The notes: generated from the letters alone by a model not told the origin. A stretch of 64,000 nt of DNA from Diphasiastrum complanatum (GCA_029204225.1 MU832189.1:18739-82738), one strand, 5' to 3'; positions 47,233-58,971 are shown, counted from the first letter of the stretch. Numbers and translations: made by a program.

Positions 47233-47735
47233 ATGGGAGGAGCAAAGATTGCGCATGCTGGCATAGCCGCTGCCACCAAGGCGACGCCAAGTGTGGTGAA
47301 GGAACTCTGCATCGGCTTCTCGCTTGGTATCGTTGGTATGCTATCCTGATCACGCTCCGTGTGTTTTATTGAATTGTATTGAAAATGGATTATAAAGAAG
47401 AATAGTGATATGTTTTATGTTTATTGAATTATGTTGAGCATGGCATTCAAAAGAGAATCAGTGATGGACAGTCGTTTTCGATTTGAGTGCCGTTATGGCC
47501 CCAAGAAATTGCTCCTTATTTTTTTATTGAATCATGTTGAAAATGGCAGATAAAAGAGGTAGAATGATGCGTCGAGATTTACTACTTTACGTAGTGATTG
47601 TTTCAGATCTATATGAAATTTTTTGAATGATTTGTAGGTGCATCCTTTTGGAAAATGCATCACGTGAATGAGAAACGGAAGATAGAAGAATTTTACGCCG
47701 CCTTGGAGGCGGGATCTATCCAGCTTGAGAAATAA
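47233..47735 (+). CDS. COX5C: Cytochrome c oxidase subunit 5C
   Basis: Two exons, 47233-47335 and 47638-47735, joined by a 302-bp GT-AG intron that splits a Gly codon, give a 66-residue protein (plant COX5C is usually about 63-64). Diagnostic blocks are present: N-terminal KIAHAG, PSVVKELCIGFSLGIVG forming the single membrane helix, then WKMHHVNEKRKIEEFYAALEAG. Plant COX5C is a small nuclear-encoded subunit of complex IV in the mitochondrial inner membrane. The start is the first ATG in the frame, matching the family's short N-terminus. An intron inside the coding region is notable, because in Arabidopsis and sunflower the known intron is in the 5' leader. All parts are undamaged, so the gene is probably functional. 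Confidence 0.92.
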
Positions 47736-48365
47736 TAATCAAGCATGTGAGTAAATTGGAAAGGTTTGGTTTCGTAATCAACTACGTTTCAAGTTTATAA
47801 TTGCACAGATATTATTATGCAGGATGTTAGTGCATCCTGCATTTTATATATTATTTTGTTCAATCACTCTTGCGATGATAGAAAATTTTTGGAGGTGGAA
47901 CTTATCTAACCTTCAGCCTTTTGACATTAATAAAAATTTATTACCTTGTAGAATATTGAGGGGCACATTTTCTATAAAAAGTTCCCAGTCCCAAGATCCT
48001 AGTTAAGTTTTGCTTTTATTGATGGTATCTTAATTCATAAGAGATTCATTGAAGTAGATAACGTTAGTAAAATGTATATCTATTGGAATAGATAGTTCTC
48101 TATAATCAGCATCATGAGTTCTGTCTCGTTTACTTGTTATGTGTAAATATTCCAGGTTCGATAAAAGCACTTCGCATCAATAACACCTGAAGCTGCTGAG
48201 CAAGCTGCGATGCACAGCGACGAAAGGATTGTTGTGTCAGCCTCCAGTTGTTATACTTTAAATTATTGAGGAGAAGCGATCCTGAAAGTTTTGTTGTTGC
48301 TTGTAAAAGATTTGATGCTATAAACCATACTGTGAATTTAAATAAAAATTTTCTGGCCACATAAA
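47736..48365 (+). other. Probable 3' untranslated region of COX5C
   Basis: A strong donor (GTGAGTAA) at 47746 and an acceptor (TTCCAG) ending at 48155 would splice the trailer to 48156-48365, where AATAAA occurs at 48342. The splice is inferred only from consensus and could be wrong. Confidence 0.3.
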
Positions 48366-48399
48366 ACTTTCACCGCCTCCTGTTCTGTGTTTGTATCAT

Positions 48400-49214
48400 T
48401 TTCTAATACCATTCTAGGTTCTTTGGAGTGAAGCATAGAATGCATTTACCAATACAAGAAATGCAAAAATCTGTACTCTTCTGCAAAAGTTTTTTGGACA
48501 CAAAAGATCATAAAAAGTTTCTATCGAAATCGTGATTAATGGCAATATCCTGGTTTTTTTCTCGTTAATCTGCAAAATTTCAGTGCTACTCCTTTTTTAG
48601 AGCTGCCTTTTTTCTTTCCATTTCTCAACATGACGGAGGATCTCCCTGTTCAACATTCAAATCAATCTCCTATAAAAATTCTTCTTTCAAAAGCTAAATC
48701 CTTTTCGGGCCAATTTCACGTTGCTTGCAAGGTTGGCCGATTCAACTAGAAATTAAATCAATTTGTTTATGGAGTACGAAATTGTTTTGGCTAGGAGAAC
48801 GAAAACACGAAACTCGCCAAAAAGTTATAGTAGGAGATTTTTGGCCGATTGAAATGGATTGTAATCAATTCCAATAGGTTTGTAACCTATGGTAAGAATT
48901 CTGCATTGTTGTAGAGCTATAGGGCTATTAAGCTCTTTTGATGTATAGCTTGATCGTGGATCTATCTTTCATATGCATATTTGTAGGGTTTGTGGAGCAC
49001 TTGGCCTAATTCAAGTGGATCCAGAATATATCGATAGATTTTTTTTAAGTTCATTAAGGTTGATTGAATCTATTTGTGTCCGGAATTTGATCATCTATGC
49101 TAGATTGAAGGTGCTTTTGCCTAACAGTGTCTTGTTTGTGTTTTGTGCAATCACTAAAGTCATAGATTTTTCAAAGTAAATGAAGGCTTTCATTGTGTCA
49201 AATGGTATCAGAGC
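48400..49214 (+). repeat. LTR-type end and primer-binding site of a plus-strand retroelement
   Basis: TGGTATCAGAGC at 49203-49214 is an exact initiator-Met tRNA complement and follows TGTGTCA at 49194-49200, as an LTR end would. I could not define the LTR start or find its partner. No coding sequence of this element is recognised downstream. Confidence 0.45.
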
Positions 49215-50231
49215 TTAGGGTTGACCATATAGCATGTTTATGATCCCATAATTCAAATTTGAATTAATTTTGGAGGCCGCTAGTGCTGTAGACTCTCATT
49301 GGTGAAGATTGTCATTAATAATTTTTATTTCTAACACAAGTTTGATAGCACGAGAGCTTGGAGATTGATTTTTTTCGTGACTTCTCTAATTTCTAATGTT
49401 AGAGTTTGATTTTCATACATCTATACATCTGAAAATTTGAAACATGTAGATGGCTCAACATTCCACAAGGCTCCTTTCTTGAGCTAGACTTGGCTGTTGT
49501 TGTAAGACTTGGTTCCAAAGTATCAAGTTTATTTTGTAGATGCAAGTTCAAAGTTATCCATGAAGCATTTCTGTAATACCTAAGTATAGGGATGTAGATT
49601 TGGAATCAATTCTAGCATTGTCAAGATTTCCAACTAGTATTAGCATTCAAGAAAAGATGAAAATTGTACCTTTCAAGATCTGAATGGATCTCTTTGTTTC
49701 ATGATTTGGAATTTTCATTTTGACATTATGAGTGTTATCGTACACTTGGTTAGGTCTTACTTTAGTGCATTGAGTTTTGATCCACGTTAGATCAAGACTT
49801 GCCCAATTCTATAATGCTAGTCATGTTGTATCAAGTTTGTATAAGCATCAAAGAGTTCTGAATCCAAAGAGGACCAAGGAGTGCCAACTAGGAGAGAGTC
49901 TTTAGAGAGAGAACTGCCCAAGGCTTCCCAAGTTAGTTGTGGGCAACTATAATCTAAGTTCGCATTTTTGTGCACAATGGTTTATTTACCTTACTTTTGA
50001 GTAGTTCTAGACTTGCCCAATGGGCAACTAGGGTCTATGTTCACATTATGGGGACTTGTGCCACGTTACATAACAACACACATAGACACACACTATTGGG
50101 CCATGTGGACATAGAATAGTTGAAAAGTCAAAAAATGTATCTTCACAAAGGGTGGAGGCAAGAGTTCCTCTAATGATTCAATTGTTGTAATCAATTTTAT
50201 CTTAATTATCTGTCGCCTAAGATTGAAGGTG

Positions 50232-50440
50232 ATTTTCATGTGGGAGGTGGCCCCACTATATATCCACCAAGGCTCATTCTCACCTTTGAAGCTTGGTGAG
50301 TAAAATTGGACACCATAAAGTGACTCCTCAAGGTATCTATTACCACCTTCTTGAACTTGATTTGCTTATTTGCCTTCCTTTGGAAGCATTTCTTTTCCAA
50401 ATGCCCTCTTTACCACAAAAGTAGCACTTGAATCTTTTAC
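50232..50440 (-). pseudogene. Copia gag knuckle and protease remnant
   Basis: On minus, KCYFCGKEGIWKRN (about 50435-50390) is a decayed CCHC knuckle with His and the last Cys lost. EPWWIYSGATSHM (about 50280-50240) is a copia protease with its active-site Asp changed to Tyr (IDSGA to IYSGA). It is related in sequence to the intact frame at 52559-54673. Confidence 0.6.
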
Positions 50441-50449
50441 TTGCCTCCA

Positions 50450-51211
50450 AAAGGTAGCCTTCAATTGTTGCCATGTTGAGGAAGTACTTTTACACAAAGT
50501 ACACACTTGTGAAATGATTTTACAAATTGATTTTGTGACCCTCAAGAAACTAGATTTGAACAATTCAAAAAACTAGAAAGATGTACAAAAGATCTTAGAT
50601 TGAATGTTCACCCAAAAATCTTCTTGTAAACAAAGTACCCACTTGTGAAATGACTCTATAAATTGATTTTGTGAACCTCAAGAAAATAGATTTTAACACA
50701 TAAAGATACTAGAAAGTGTGAGATTTCTCACATGTGGGAATGCTTTAAAGTGTGAATATGATCTCCTAAGCAAAGCTTATGCACTTTAGATCTTCTATTG
50801 ATTGAAATCCAAGATGAATTGATGAAATTTAAGGCAAAGAGGCAATATTACATGCATACATTCATAACCAAAGTAGTTTCACACATGTGGAAACATGTAC
50901 TACTGAAAACAAAATCCCAATAAGCTCCTCTCCTCGGGTAGAGAGAGAAACCACCACTTTGGTGAAGGGTAGAGAGAGAAATACACTCAAAATTGATGAA
51001 TCTCCAAATTGACTCAAAAACTCACATTATACTATGATAGAAAATCAATGTACATATAGAACTCGTGGAGATCCAAGCTTCAATCCTATTGGACCCCTTT
51101 TCTAAGACCTCTAAGATCCTATTGGATGAGTGACTTCACATCCTTTGATTTTGATTGGGCCCTTCTACCAATTTTCTCACTTGTGATTGGACCCTTTAAC
51201 TTTTGCCACCA
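50450..51211. other. Non-coding repeat-derived sequence
   Basis: No gene seen. Short phrases such as GTACTTTTACACAAAGTAC and CACACTTGTGAAATGA recur (near 50485 and 50630), suggesting duplicated retroelement leader. Confidence 0.35.
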
Positions 51212-51519
51212 CATAGGGTGCATCACTCATCAAACCTAAACTAGACATGCGTAAGCAACCTAACTAGCTCGAGTTACATCACAATTTAATTTTGGCCTAA
51301 TCATGACAAAACATGTGTACTTGACCATTGACCTCTAAAGCCAAAATTGGCCCTATCAAAGACACCAAGGATACAAAATCTTTATGATACCCCTAAAGTC
51401 AACATGACTAAAGTATTTTTTCTTTTTCTACATGTGGGAAAATGCTCCACACATGTGATATTTTCTCACAAACTAAAAGCACAAAAAATATCCAAGATAG
51501 ATTTTGACAATTTTTCACA
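51212..51519 (-). repeat. LTR-B fragment, left copy
   Basis: 308 bp matching 56192-56517 in direct orientation. It ends TTTTCACA and is followed by CTCCTCAAAAACTAGC, which on minus reads as a purine-rich tract before an LTR start (TGTGAAAA). Confidence 0.7.
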
Positions 51520-51739
51520 CTCCTCAAAAACTAGCTTGGTAGGATCAAGGAGTTTTTGAAACTGAGTGGATCCTTTGGTATGCATATGAAGTAAAAAACC
51601 AGCAAAAGGATCCATCATATCAGCACCCTCACCATTACAATGATAAGATTTATTTGGTAGAAATCATTTGCCAACATCTTTGAAGAGCATTCCGCCAATT
51701 TGCCACTATATCCATGTGCTTCCTCCATGCTTGAGGGAT

Positions 51740-52351
51740 CTAGACACAAAAAAGTTGATCTAGATTGGCAATTTGACAAACAACAAGCATTAAAAATCAA
51801 AAGACTTGATCAACACTGAAATCCGAGCCCACACGTGTGTACTACAAGCTGTAGTACGGCCTTCAACCTGAGAAACAAGTAGAAATTGATTTGGTTTCAT
51901 TTGGATCACAAAAACTCAATGTACATAGTGAACTAGCTTGAGATTGCCAATGAGCTCCAAAAATTTTCTATCTTCTCACTATGGAAGCTTGGAATACATA
52001 GCAAATTCGACTTCCTTCTTGAAGTTAGGTGGATTTCCAGCATGTAATAAGGAAGTTAACTCACCCTTCTTGCCCTAAAATGAAACCCTAGCCTAGATCC
52101 TAGAGTTATGCTTGGTAGGTAGCTAGTTGGTCAAATTTTCACCTTAAACTTAGGTGTAGGTCCTATAAAGTAGGGATGACCACCAAATAGACATGACCAA
52201 CTCTCTTGACTTGACCTAACCTACATTAGGATGGTTTTCCCATGTGGCATCATGGCCTCACATGTGTGGGACCCACTTGTGTACACAATTTACACTATTC
52301 TACATGGTTTTTGATCAAGCTAGATTTGCCAATTTTTGGCAATTCTTCACA
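51740..52351 (-). repeat. 3' LTR of the gag-only copia element (LTR-A)
   Basis: 51740-52323 matches 55608-56191 in direct orientation over 584 bp with few differences. On minus the LTR starts TGTGAAGAATTGCC at 52351, preceded by the purine-rich tract AATTTGAGGAG. The far end near 51740 does not match the partner LTR's terminal about 90 bp, so this copy is truncated or recombined. Confidence 0.7.
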
Positions 52352-52558
52352 CTCCTCAAATTTAGCTTGATCTATCTACAACTCTCTTGATAGATAAATG
52401 AATGCTTTTAGAAGTGTCTAAAAAATCCAGTTACAAACACGGAACTTTTGAGACTCCAATAGAGAATGATGTCCATGAAGGAACTTTCACCACCTCTTAG
52501 AGGATCCCTTACAGGTTGTTCCATAAATGTGTCTATATACATGTAGCACACTTCAAAA
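52352..52558 (-). other. 3' untranslated part of the gag-only copia element
   Basis: About 200 bp between the stop of the 704-codon frame and the purine-rich tract. No RT or RNase H motif is present. Confidence 0.5.
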
Positions 52559-54673
52559 CTAAACATCATGCCAAGCCATGGATTCCAAGGCACTTTGTGC
52601 ACTTGAAGATACATCAATTAAAATATTAAGTGCATAAATAATGTTGCCAAAGACAACTTGCCTTGCTTGATCCATATGATTGAGCCTTGATGGCTCCATC
52701 TTGATACTCAAGATTCTTCTTGGAGTCCTCGGGTCTTGAGCTTGATCCTCCACTTGACTTGACTCCAAAACATCAATGAATTGAATAGGGTGTTGATCCA
52801 AAGGTGCTTCTTCAAGTTTACAAATCTTCCACTCTTGAAAGATCACATTTCCACCACTGACAAATTCTTTGGTTAAAAACAAGTAGATTCTACAATCTCT
52901 ACTTGAAGAGCAAAACACTACCATTATTCCTATCATTGAAATAGGATAATCTTTGGTCCTTACATTGGAATGATCATGCACAAAGCATGTGGACACAAAG
53001 ATTTCCAAAGCAAATGATGTTTCATCTTTTATGACTCTATTCAAACTATTACAAAAATAGTTATCCAATGAAATTGCTTTATCAACAACAAATGTAGATT
53101 TCAAAGCATCCCATTTCATTGTCTTGTCATACAAAGTAATAAACACCATGGATCTTAAAGATAAGAAACAAGTCACCTCATGTCTACTACTACTTTCCAA
53201 AAAGTATTCAAAGATAGTAGACTCTCCAATGCTCACCACCCTTGCAAGATGCACACTTGAATGGACAATTTGCATGCAATTTGATGACTCGGCCATTGTC
53301 ATTGAGGACTCCCTTGGAACTCTCATGCTTTGAGGCTGATCCTCAAGATCTTCCTCCTTTTGATGATCCTCCTCAATGCAAGCAAGATCACACTTTGCCA
53401 AGATCTCCTCTTGAGTGATCTCCTCCTTTGCCAAGCTCATTCTTTCAAAAGCAACACTAGCTTCCAACTTAAAAAATCTTCCATGTTTAAATCCCTTTGC
53501 AATGCAAACATCATTCTTCAAGATGAAGCAAACACCATGATTAAAGTGGACATCCAAACCACTTTCTAAGAGTAGACCAACACTAAGCATATTCTTGGTG
53601 ATTGATGGTACATAAAGGACATTTTCTAGATCCATGCATTTTGAGGATTCTAGACACAAAGAGATGGTGCCAACACTATCTATCCTACACTCTTCATCAT
53701 TTGCAGTAAAGACAAACTTTTTAGCATCATTGAATGAGTGTAAGGTTGAGAAAAAGTCCTTTTCAAAAGACATATGGGAGCTAGCCCCACTGTCGATCCA
53801 CCAATTGTCTCTTGAATTGCTATTGCTTGTTGGTGAGGATGTAGATGCCATCAAGAATACATCTACTTTATCCTCCTCCTCCTCCTTTGTAAGGTTCCCT
53901 TGTTTGTCCTCCTCCACTTGTGCTCTTAGCCACTTGTAGCATTCAGATGCATAATGCCCCTTCTTTCCACAAAAGAAGCATTTTTGCTTTGAGTTGTCCT
54001 TTGAGCTTGATGCATCATCCTCTTCTTTGGCCTCCTTTGGATGCTTCTTCTTTCCATTGGTCTTCTTTTTGCCCTTGAATGAGAAATTGGCTTTCTCATC
54101 ACCATCCTGCAAAGACAAGAAACTCATCCTAGATTTTGCATGGAGCATCCTACACTCTTCAGCCACTAATACACTGTGAAGTTTTTCTATAGTTGGCAAA
54201 GTGTCTTGGATGGCAAAACTTTGGACCAAAATTGCAAAGTCATCTCCTAGACCATTAAGAACAATTTGTACAAGCTCTCCATCATGAATCTTCTCTCCAA
54301 TGGAAGCCAACTCCCTATTTAGAGACTTGATTCTAAGTACATAATCCTGTGCACTCTCCTCACTTCTCTTCATGCTTTGCAAAATCTGATTTCTAAGCAT
54401 GAGTACTCTTGAAATGTTACTAGATTCATAGATTGATTTTAAAAACTCCCAAGCCTCTTTAGCACTAGTACATGCTGATACTTCTCTCAACAAATCATTG
54501 CTCACATTCATCTTCACACAATGAAGTGCAAGCCTAGATCTCTTCTTGTATCTAGCTAACTCTTGTGCACCTAGAGGTTCATCTTCATCTTCAATCAAGA
54601 ACTCATGAAGGTCTTGGAGCACCAAGAGTGACTCCATCCTAACCTTCCAAATAGCATAATTTGTAGAATTCAA
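52559..54673 (-). CDS. Copia-type gag-protease protein of a non-autonomous element
   Basis: 704 codons without a break. Residues 1-175 are a UBN2-type copia gag (NYAIWKVRMESLL, LNGLGDDF), followed by a Lys-rich stretch and a CCHC knuckle C232-C245 (CFFCGKKGHYASEC). The retropepsin site is IDSGASSHM with D294; protease and linker motifs run to about 410 (VLYVPSITKNMLSVG). Instead of an integrase core comes an acidic, unfamiliar stretch. A fragment like the integrase C-terminus (KEFVSGGNVIFQEW) appears at about 615-630, and the protein ends without reverse transcriptase or RNase H. LTRs and a primer-binding site flank it, so this is a gag-carrying non-autonomous retrotransposon. Its unbroken frame, unlike most neighbours, suggests recent activity or selection. 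Confidence 0.85.
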   Translation of the reverse strand: MNSTNYAIWKVRMESLLVLQDLHEFLIEDEDEPLGAQELARYKKRSRLALHCVKMNVSNDLLREVSACTSAKEAWEFLKSIYESSNISRVLMLRNQILQSMKRSEESAQDYVLRIKSLNRELASIGEKIHDGELVQIVLNGLGDDFAILVQSFAIQDTLPTIEKLHSVLVAEECRMLHAKSRMSFLSLQDGDEKANFSFKGKKKTNGKKKHPKEAKEEDDASSSKDNSKQKCFFCGKKGHYASECYKWLRAQVEEDKQGNLTKEEEEDKVDVFLMASTSSPTSNSNSRDNWWIDSGASSHMSFEKDFFSTLHSFNDAKKFVFTANDEECRIDSVGTISLCLESSKCMDLENVLYVPSITKNMLSVGLLLESGLDVHFNHGVCFILKNDVCIAKGFKHGRFFKLEASVAFERMSLAKEEITQEEILAKCDLACIEEDHQKEEDLEDQPQSMRVPRESSMTMAESSNCMQIVHSSVHLARVVSIGESTIFEYFLESSSRHEVTCFLSLRSMVFITLYDKTMKWDALKSTFVVDKAISLDNYFCNSLNRVIKDETSFALEIFVSTCFVHDHSNVRTKDYPISMIGIMVVFCSSSRDCRIYLFLTKEFVSGGNVIFQEWKICKLEEAPLDQHPIQFIDVLESSQVEDQAQDPRTPRRILSIKMEPSRLNHMDQARQVVFGNIIYALNILIDVSSSAQSALESMAWHDV

Positions 54674-55505
54674 TCTCTCACTAGCTTCTAGAAGTTATGC
54701 TCCAACAGATCCCATCTTACTAGTGACTTCTACAACAAAGAAATAGATTTGATTGACTTGAAACTCACAAAGGTCTCACACTTGTAGTGTTTCACTCAAA
54801 TTTGATTTCTAATCCAACAAATGGACTTATAATCACAGTTCTATCACTCCCTCACAAAGCTGGAATGAAGATAAGATGAAGTGAAAACTACTTTCAAACA
54901 AATCTTGCCAAGAAATGGATTTGATTGTCTCTAGAAACTCACTAAGGTCTTCTCTTATAGTTTTTCACTCAAATTAGATTTCTAATCCAACAAATGGACT
55001 TATAATCTCAGTTCTAGCACTCCCTCACAAAGTTGGAATGAAGATAAGATGATGTGAAATCTACTTACAATCAAATCTTGCCAATTTTGGCTATTTTTGG
55101 ACAAAAAAATGACTTAATCTCTTTCTTCCTTCTTGGTGTACTTTCAAGACCTGTTTTTAACCTTAAAAGGACTTGAACTCAGCCTAGATTAATTAGATTC
55201 CATGAAACAAATTCAAATCTAATCAATGGCAAATGATCTTGGTAGATTACCCAAGATCTCCACCAAAAATTACACCAACAGCTCACAAATTGAATTTTTT
55301 TGGATAAAATGAATACCATGCATTAAATGCAGGTTCAGAGGTTCCCACACATGTGGATAGTATGGATTTGGACCCCTACCAAGTTTGGGATCAAATCTCC
55401 TCACCAAAATCAAGATTCTAGCTTGCCCTCTCAATACTAGCTTTTAGCACCAAAACTTGCTAAAAATGGATTTGCATTAGATCAATGGCTTATGCTCTTG
55501 TACTT
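54674..55505 (-). other. Leader of the gag-only copia element
   Basis: About 830 bp between primer-binding site and gag start. A block of about 120 bp is repeated (near 54745-54900 and 54920-55080, sharing TCTAATCCAACAAATGGACT). No open frame of note. Confidence 0.6.
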
Positions 55506-56191
55506 GGCTCTAATACCATGTGAAAGTACTGTACTTTAGGACCATAAATGGATCTACAAAAGATCCACAAGAGTGATTGGATGTTTGCTTAACAATCTAT
55601 CAAAAACCTAGACACAAAAAAGTTGATCTAGATTGGCAATTTGACAAACAACGAGCATTAACAATCAAAAGACTTGATCAACATTGAAATCCGAGCCCAC
55701 ACGTGTGTAATACAGGCTGTAATACGGCCTTCAACCTGAGAAACAAGTAGAAATTGATTTGGTTTCATTTGGATCACAAAAACTCAATGTACATAGTGAA
55801 CTAGCTTGAGATTGCCAATGAGCTCCAAAAATTTTCTATCTTCTCACTATGGGAGCTTGGAATACATAGCAAATTCGACTTCCTTCTTTAAGTTAGGTGG
55901 ATTTCCAGCATGTAATAAGGAAGTTAACTCACCCTTCTTGCCCTAAAATGAAACCCTAGTCTAGATTCTAGAGTTATGCTTGGTAGGTAGCTAGTTGGTC
56001 AAATTTTCACCTTAAACTTAGGTGTAGGTCCTATAAAGTAGGGATGACCACCAAATAGACATGACCAACTCTCTTGACTTGACCTAACCTACATTAGGAT
56101 GGTTTTCCCATGTGGCATCATGGCCTCACATGTGCGGGACCCACTTGTGTACACAATTTACACTATTCTACATGGTTTTTGATCAAGCTAG
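55506..56191 (-). repeat. Primer-binding site and 5' LTR of the gag-only copia element
   Basis: On minus, TGGTATTAGAGCC (55518-55506) follows the LTR end TTTCACA. The LTR occupies 55519-56191, and 55608-56191 matches the left copy. It lacks the last about 28 bp (AATTGCC arm) seen at the left copy's outer end and abuts an LTR-B fragment at 56192. Confidence 0.7.
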
Positions 56192-56517
56192 CATAGGGTA
56201 CATCACTCATCAAACCTAAACTTGACATGTGATAGCAACCTAACTAGCTCGAGTTATATCACAATTGAATTTTGGCCTAATCATGACAAAACATGTGTAC
56301 TTGACCATTTGACCTCTAAAGCCAAAATTGACCCTATCAAAGTTCTACACCAAGATGCTTGATACAAAATCTTTATGATACCCCTAAAGTCAACATGACT
56401 AAAATTTTTACTTTTTCTACATGTGGAAACATGCTCCACACATGTGATATTTTCTTTCAAACTAAAAGTACAAAAAATATCCAAGATAGATTTTGACAAT
56501 TTTCACAAAAAGTTCTA
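56192..56517 (-). repeat. LTR-B fragment, right copy
   Basis: 326 bp matching 51212-51519, with a few short indels. It joins LTR-A directly at 56191/56192 without a readable target duplication. Confidence 0.65.
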
Positions 56518-57331
56518 GATTGCAAATCTTGGAATCAATCTTCACCAAAATCTAGCACCTTGGAAAATGGACCTTGCCTAGATCACAAAGATTATAGTTC
56601 ACAAGAATTGAATCAAAACACAAAAAGAATCATATTCAAACACCCCTATTGGACTCACTCAGATACAACGACTCTAACCATAAGATTTGGATTGGATTTG
56701 ATAAGTTTTGATGCCAATCTATGTCCTAGTTTTCCACAATCTTGATTAGCTTGACCAATTTGAAAAATTGACATCTGGAGATTCACCAAGATCTCAACCA
56801 AGATTGTACAGTCAAATATGAACCCCTCCCTATTCTAGACACTCACTGGGATCACAACTTGACCCTCACACTCTCACAAAGAAAGCTTGACTAGAATCAA
56901 TTTGAGCTTCATACAATCATAAGTCAATTCTACACACAAAAATTGAAAATTTTGACCCCTACAAGCAATACAGGATCTATCCTCATCTCCACATTTTTCT
57001 CTTTGATTAGACCTAAAAAACACTTTTTAGACACCAGAAACTTACATTAAAACATTATATTTGATGATCCAATCTCAAATCTACCCATAGATTTGAAATC
57101 CTTCTAGATTTTTCTACACCTAGTGCAAAAAATAACATCAAAATCTACAAAATGCTAATTTGAGATCAACTCAAAGAAATGGCCTCCTCTTTCGGCTCAT
57201 CTCAAATTTCCAATGCTACCACTTTTTAGAAGCTTGCCCCTACAAAAGTAGTTCTTTTACCTCAAAACTTACTAATTTTGGACTCAAATCTTGATCAAAC
57301 TCTCATCATGTTGTACTTGGCTCTAATACCA
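56518..57331 (-). other. Second copia-type leader with primer-binding site
   Basis: Non-coding, ending on plus at GGCTCTAATACCA (57319-57331), the same primer-binding site as the gag-only element, followed by TGTGAAAGAAAG. It marks a second, related minus-strand element whose LTR would begin at 57332. Confidence 0.5.
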
Positions 57332-58898
57332 TGTGAAAGAAAGTACAATTAGGACGTGTGTTCCCAACATCCCCTTAGAACAAAAGTAGGCCTCAATCCT
57401 GCTATACCATGCATGTGGTGCCTGCTTGAGAATGGCCATCCAATCAATTGCACCTCTTGAAAATAGCTAGGATCTAGAAAAATGCATTCTAGCTTTGACA
57501 AACTTGACTATTTGCTTACCGAGGAGAACCATCATAATTTCTCTAAATAAGGGCATAGTTGATACACATGGGGAAGGCAATATTGGGCCTACACTATCAC
57601 TTCCAGTTAGTCATGTAGGTGGTGTCCCTTGGAACATTCTCCTTTGGGGTCCTTGATGACCCACTTGTTGGCAATTGGGATTTGTTATTTTGCCATTCAA
57701 TTGAATGCTCTACATTGTGTTCTTGAGGCTTGCTTCTTGATTGGTCAATCAGCATACGCACACTAATCAAAGAATCATAACCTTGTGAGCATTTTCTTGG
57801 AGGTGCTCATTTTTGTTGTAATGTTTCATTAGAGGAGTTCCAAATCCAAAAAAAAACCCTGTAAGGATTGTCACGTAGGCTACCCAACTTTACAACTTGG
57901 GCAGCCAAGTATAATAAAACTAAAAAAAACTCCTTGAATTGATCTCATATTCTTCTTATTAAAGTTGTCTTTGGGTTTATTAATCTGTACTTGCTACAGT
58001 GTTGGTGAGAGCAAAGCTCTTCTTTGGAGCCACATGAGTTTAGGTGTGAGGAGCTTAAAGAAGTCATTTGATGAACCACTTCAAAAAACATGATTGACTC
58101 ATTCCTTAACAACTTCTTAGGTGATTCAAGTAGTAGCCAAGTGAAGGTTGGCTTACAATTGATTTGAAGGAAAATGTAATTGACTCATCATTCCTAAACC
58201 ACCCCTCATGAGGCTAACTAGTCCAAGTTTTGGAACAATGATGGCTTAGTAGGTCCATACATTTGACTATAAATATTTATTGACACTCAAGACTACGATC
58301 GACTAAAACATGACAACTTTTAGTTGTCAACTAGTAATGCTAATACAAAATATAAATAGATTATGTTAGAAAATGTAAAAATAGTAAATTAAAAAGGTTG
58401 GTTATGGTTCCTATGTGCCTTGGCCTCATCAAAATCTATCTTGTATGTAGGATTTCAAATCATTTCTAAAAAATGAATAAATAAGTTTCATGATGATCTA
58501 TTGTGCATGTTCTTATCACCTTTTCACAATTTTCACGTGTCATTATTTCATACACACAAGTTTATCCGAGTATTTTTGGTAATAAGAATATTATAAATGT
58601 GAGTTCAAACATAAAGTAGCAATACTAGAAATCTTAATGAATAGAACATTATGTCGAATGGTGAAGAATTTTTGCAAATCCAACTGATGTTTAGTTGTAT
58701 GAAAAGGTGCAACATGATGAATTTGTTGTTGCTCAAAGAATGTAAATTGTGTTAATTCTATACAATCATTTTCTTGTGATACTTTGAACATATTTATACG
58801 ACATATTTTATGTGCATTTACATTTACCTTTGCAACATTGCAAAAATGTTAAGCGAAAGAAATTAGATCCAACTAGAATCTAGTTGAAATATAGAACT
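57332..58898. other. Sequence without recognisable genes
   Basis: The first part may be LTR of the second copia-type element. I recognise nothing else in these about 1.5 kb. Confidence 0.35.
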
Positions 58899-58971
58899 TG
58901 GAGATGCCGGGTATCGATCCCGGTACTTCTCGCATGCAAAGCGAGCGCTCTTCCATTTGAGCTACACCCCC
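58899..58971 (-). tRNA. tRNA-Ala (UGC)
   Basis: 73 nt. The acceptor GGGGGTG pairs with CATCTCC over 7 bp, including two G-U pairs, and the discriminator is A. The D arm carries the A box TAGCTCAAATGG; the anticodon stem-loop is CTCGCTTTGCATGCGAG with anticodon TGC. The T arm CCGGGATCGATACCCGG holds the B box GATCGATAC. There is no intron and no encoded CCA. It is the nuclear-type plant alanine tRNA, not the plastid one. No T4 terminator follows at once; a T run appears about 50 nt downstream on minus. Confidence 0.95.
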
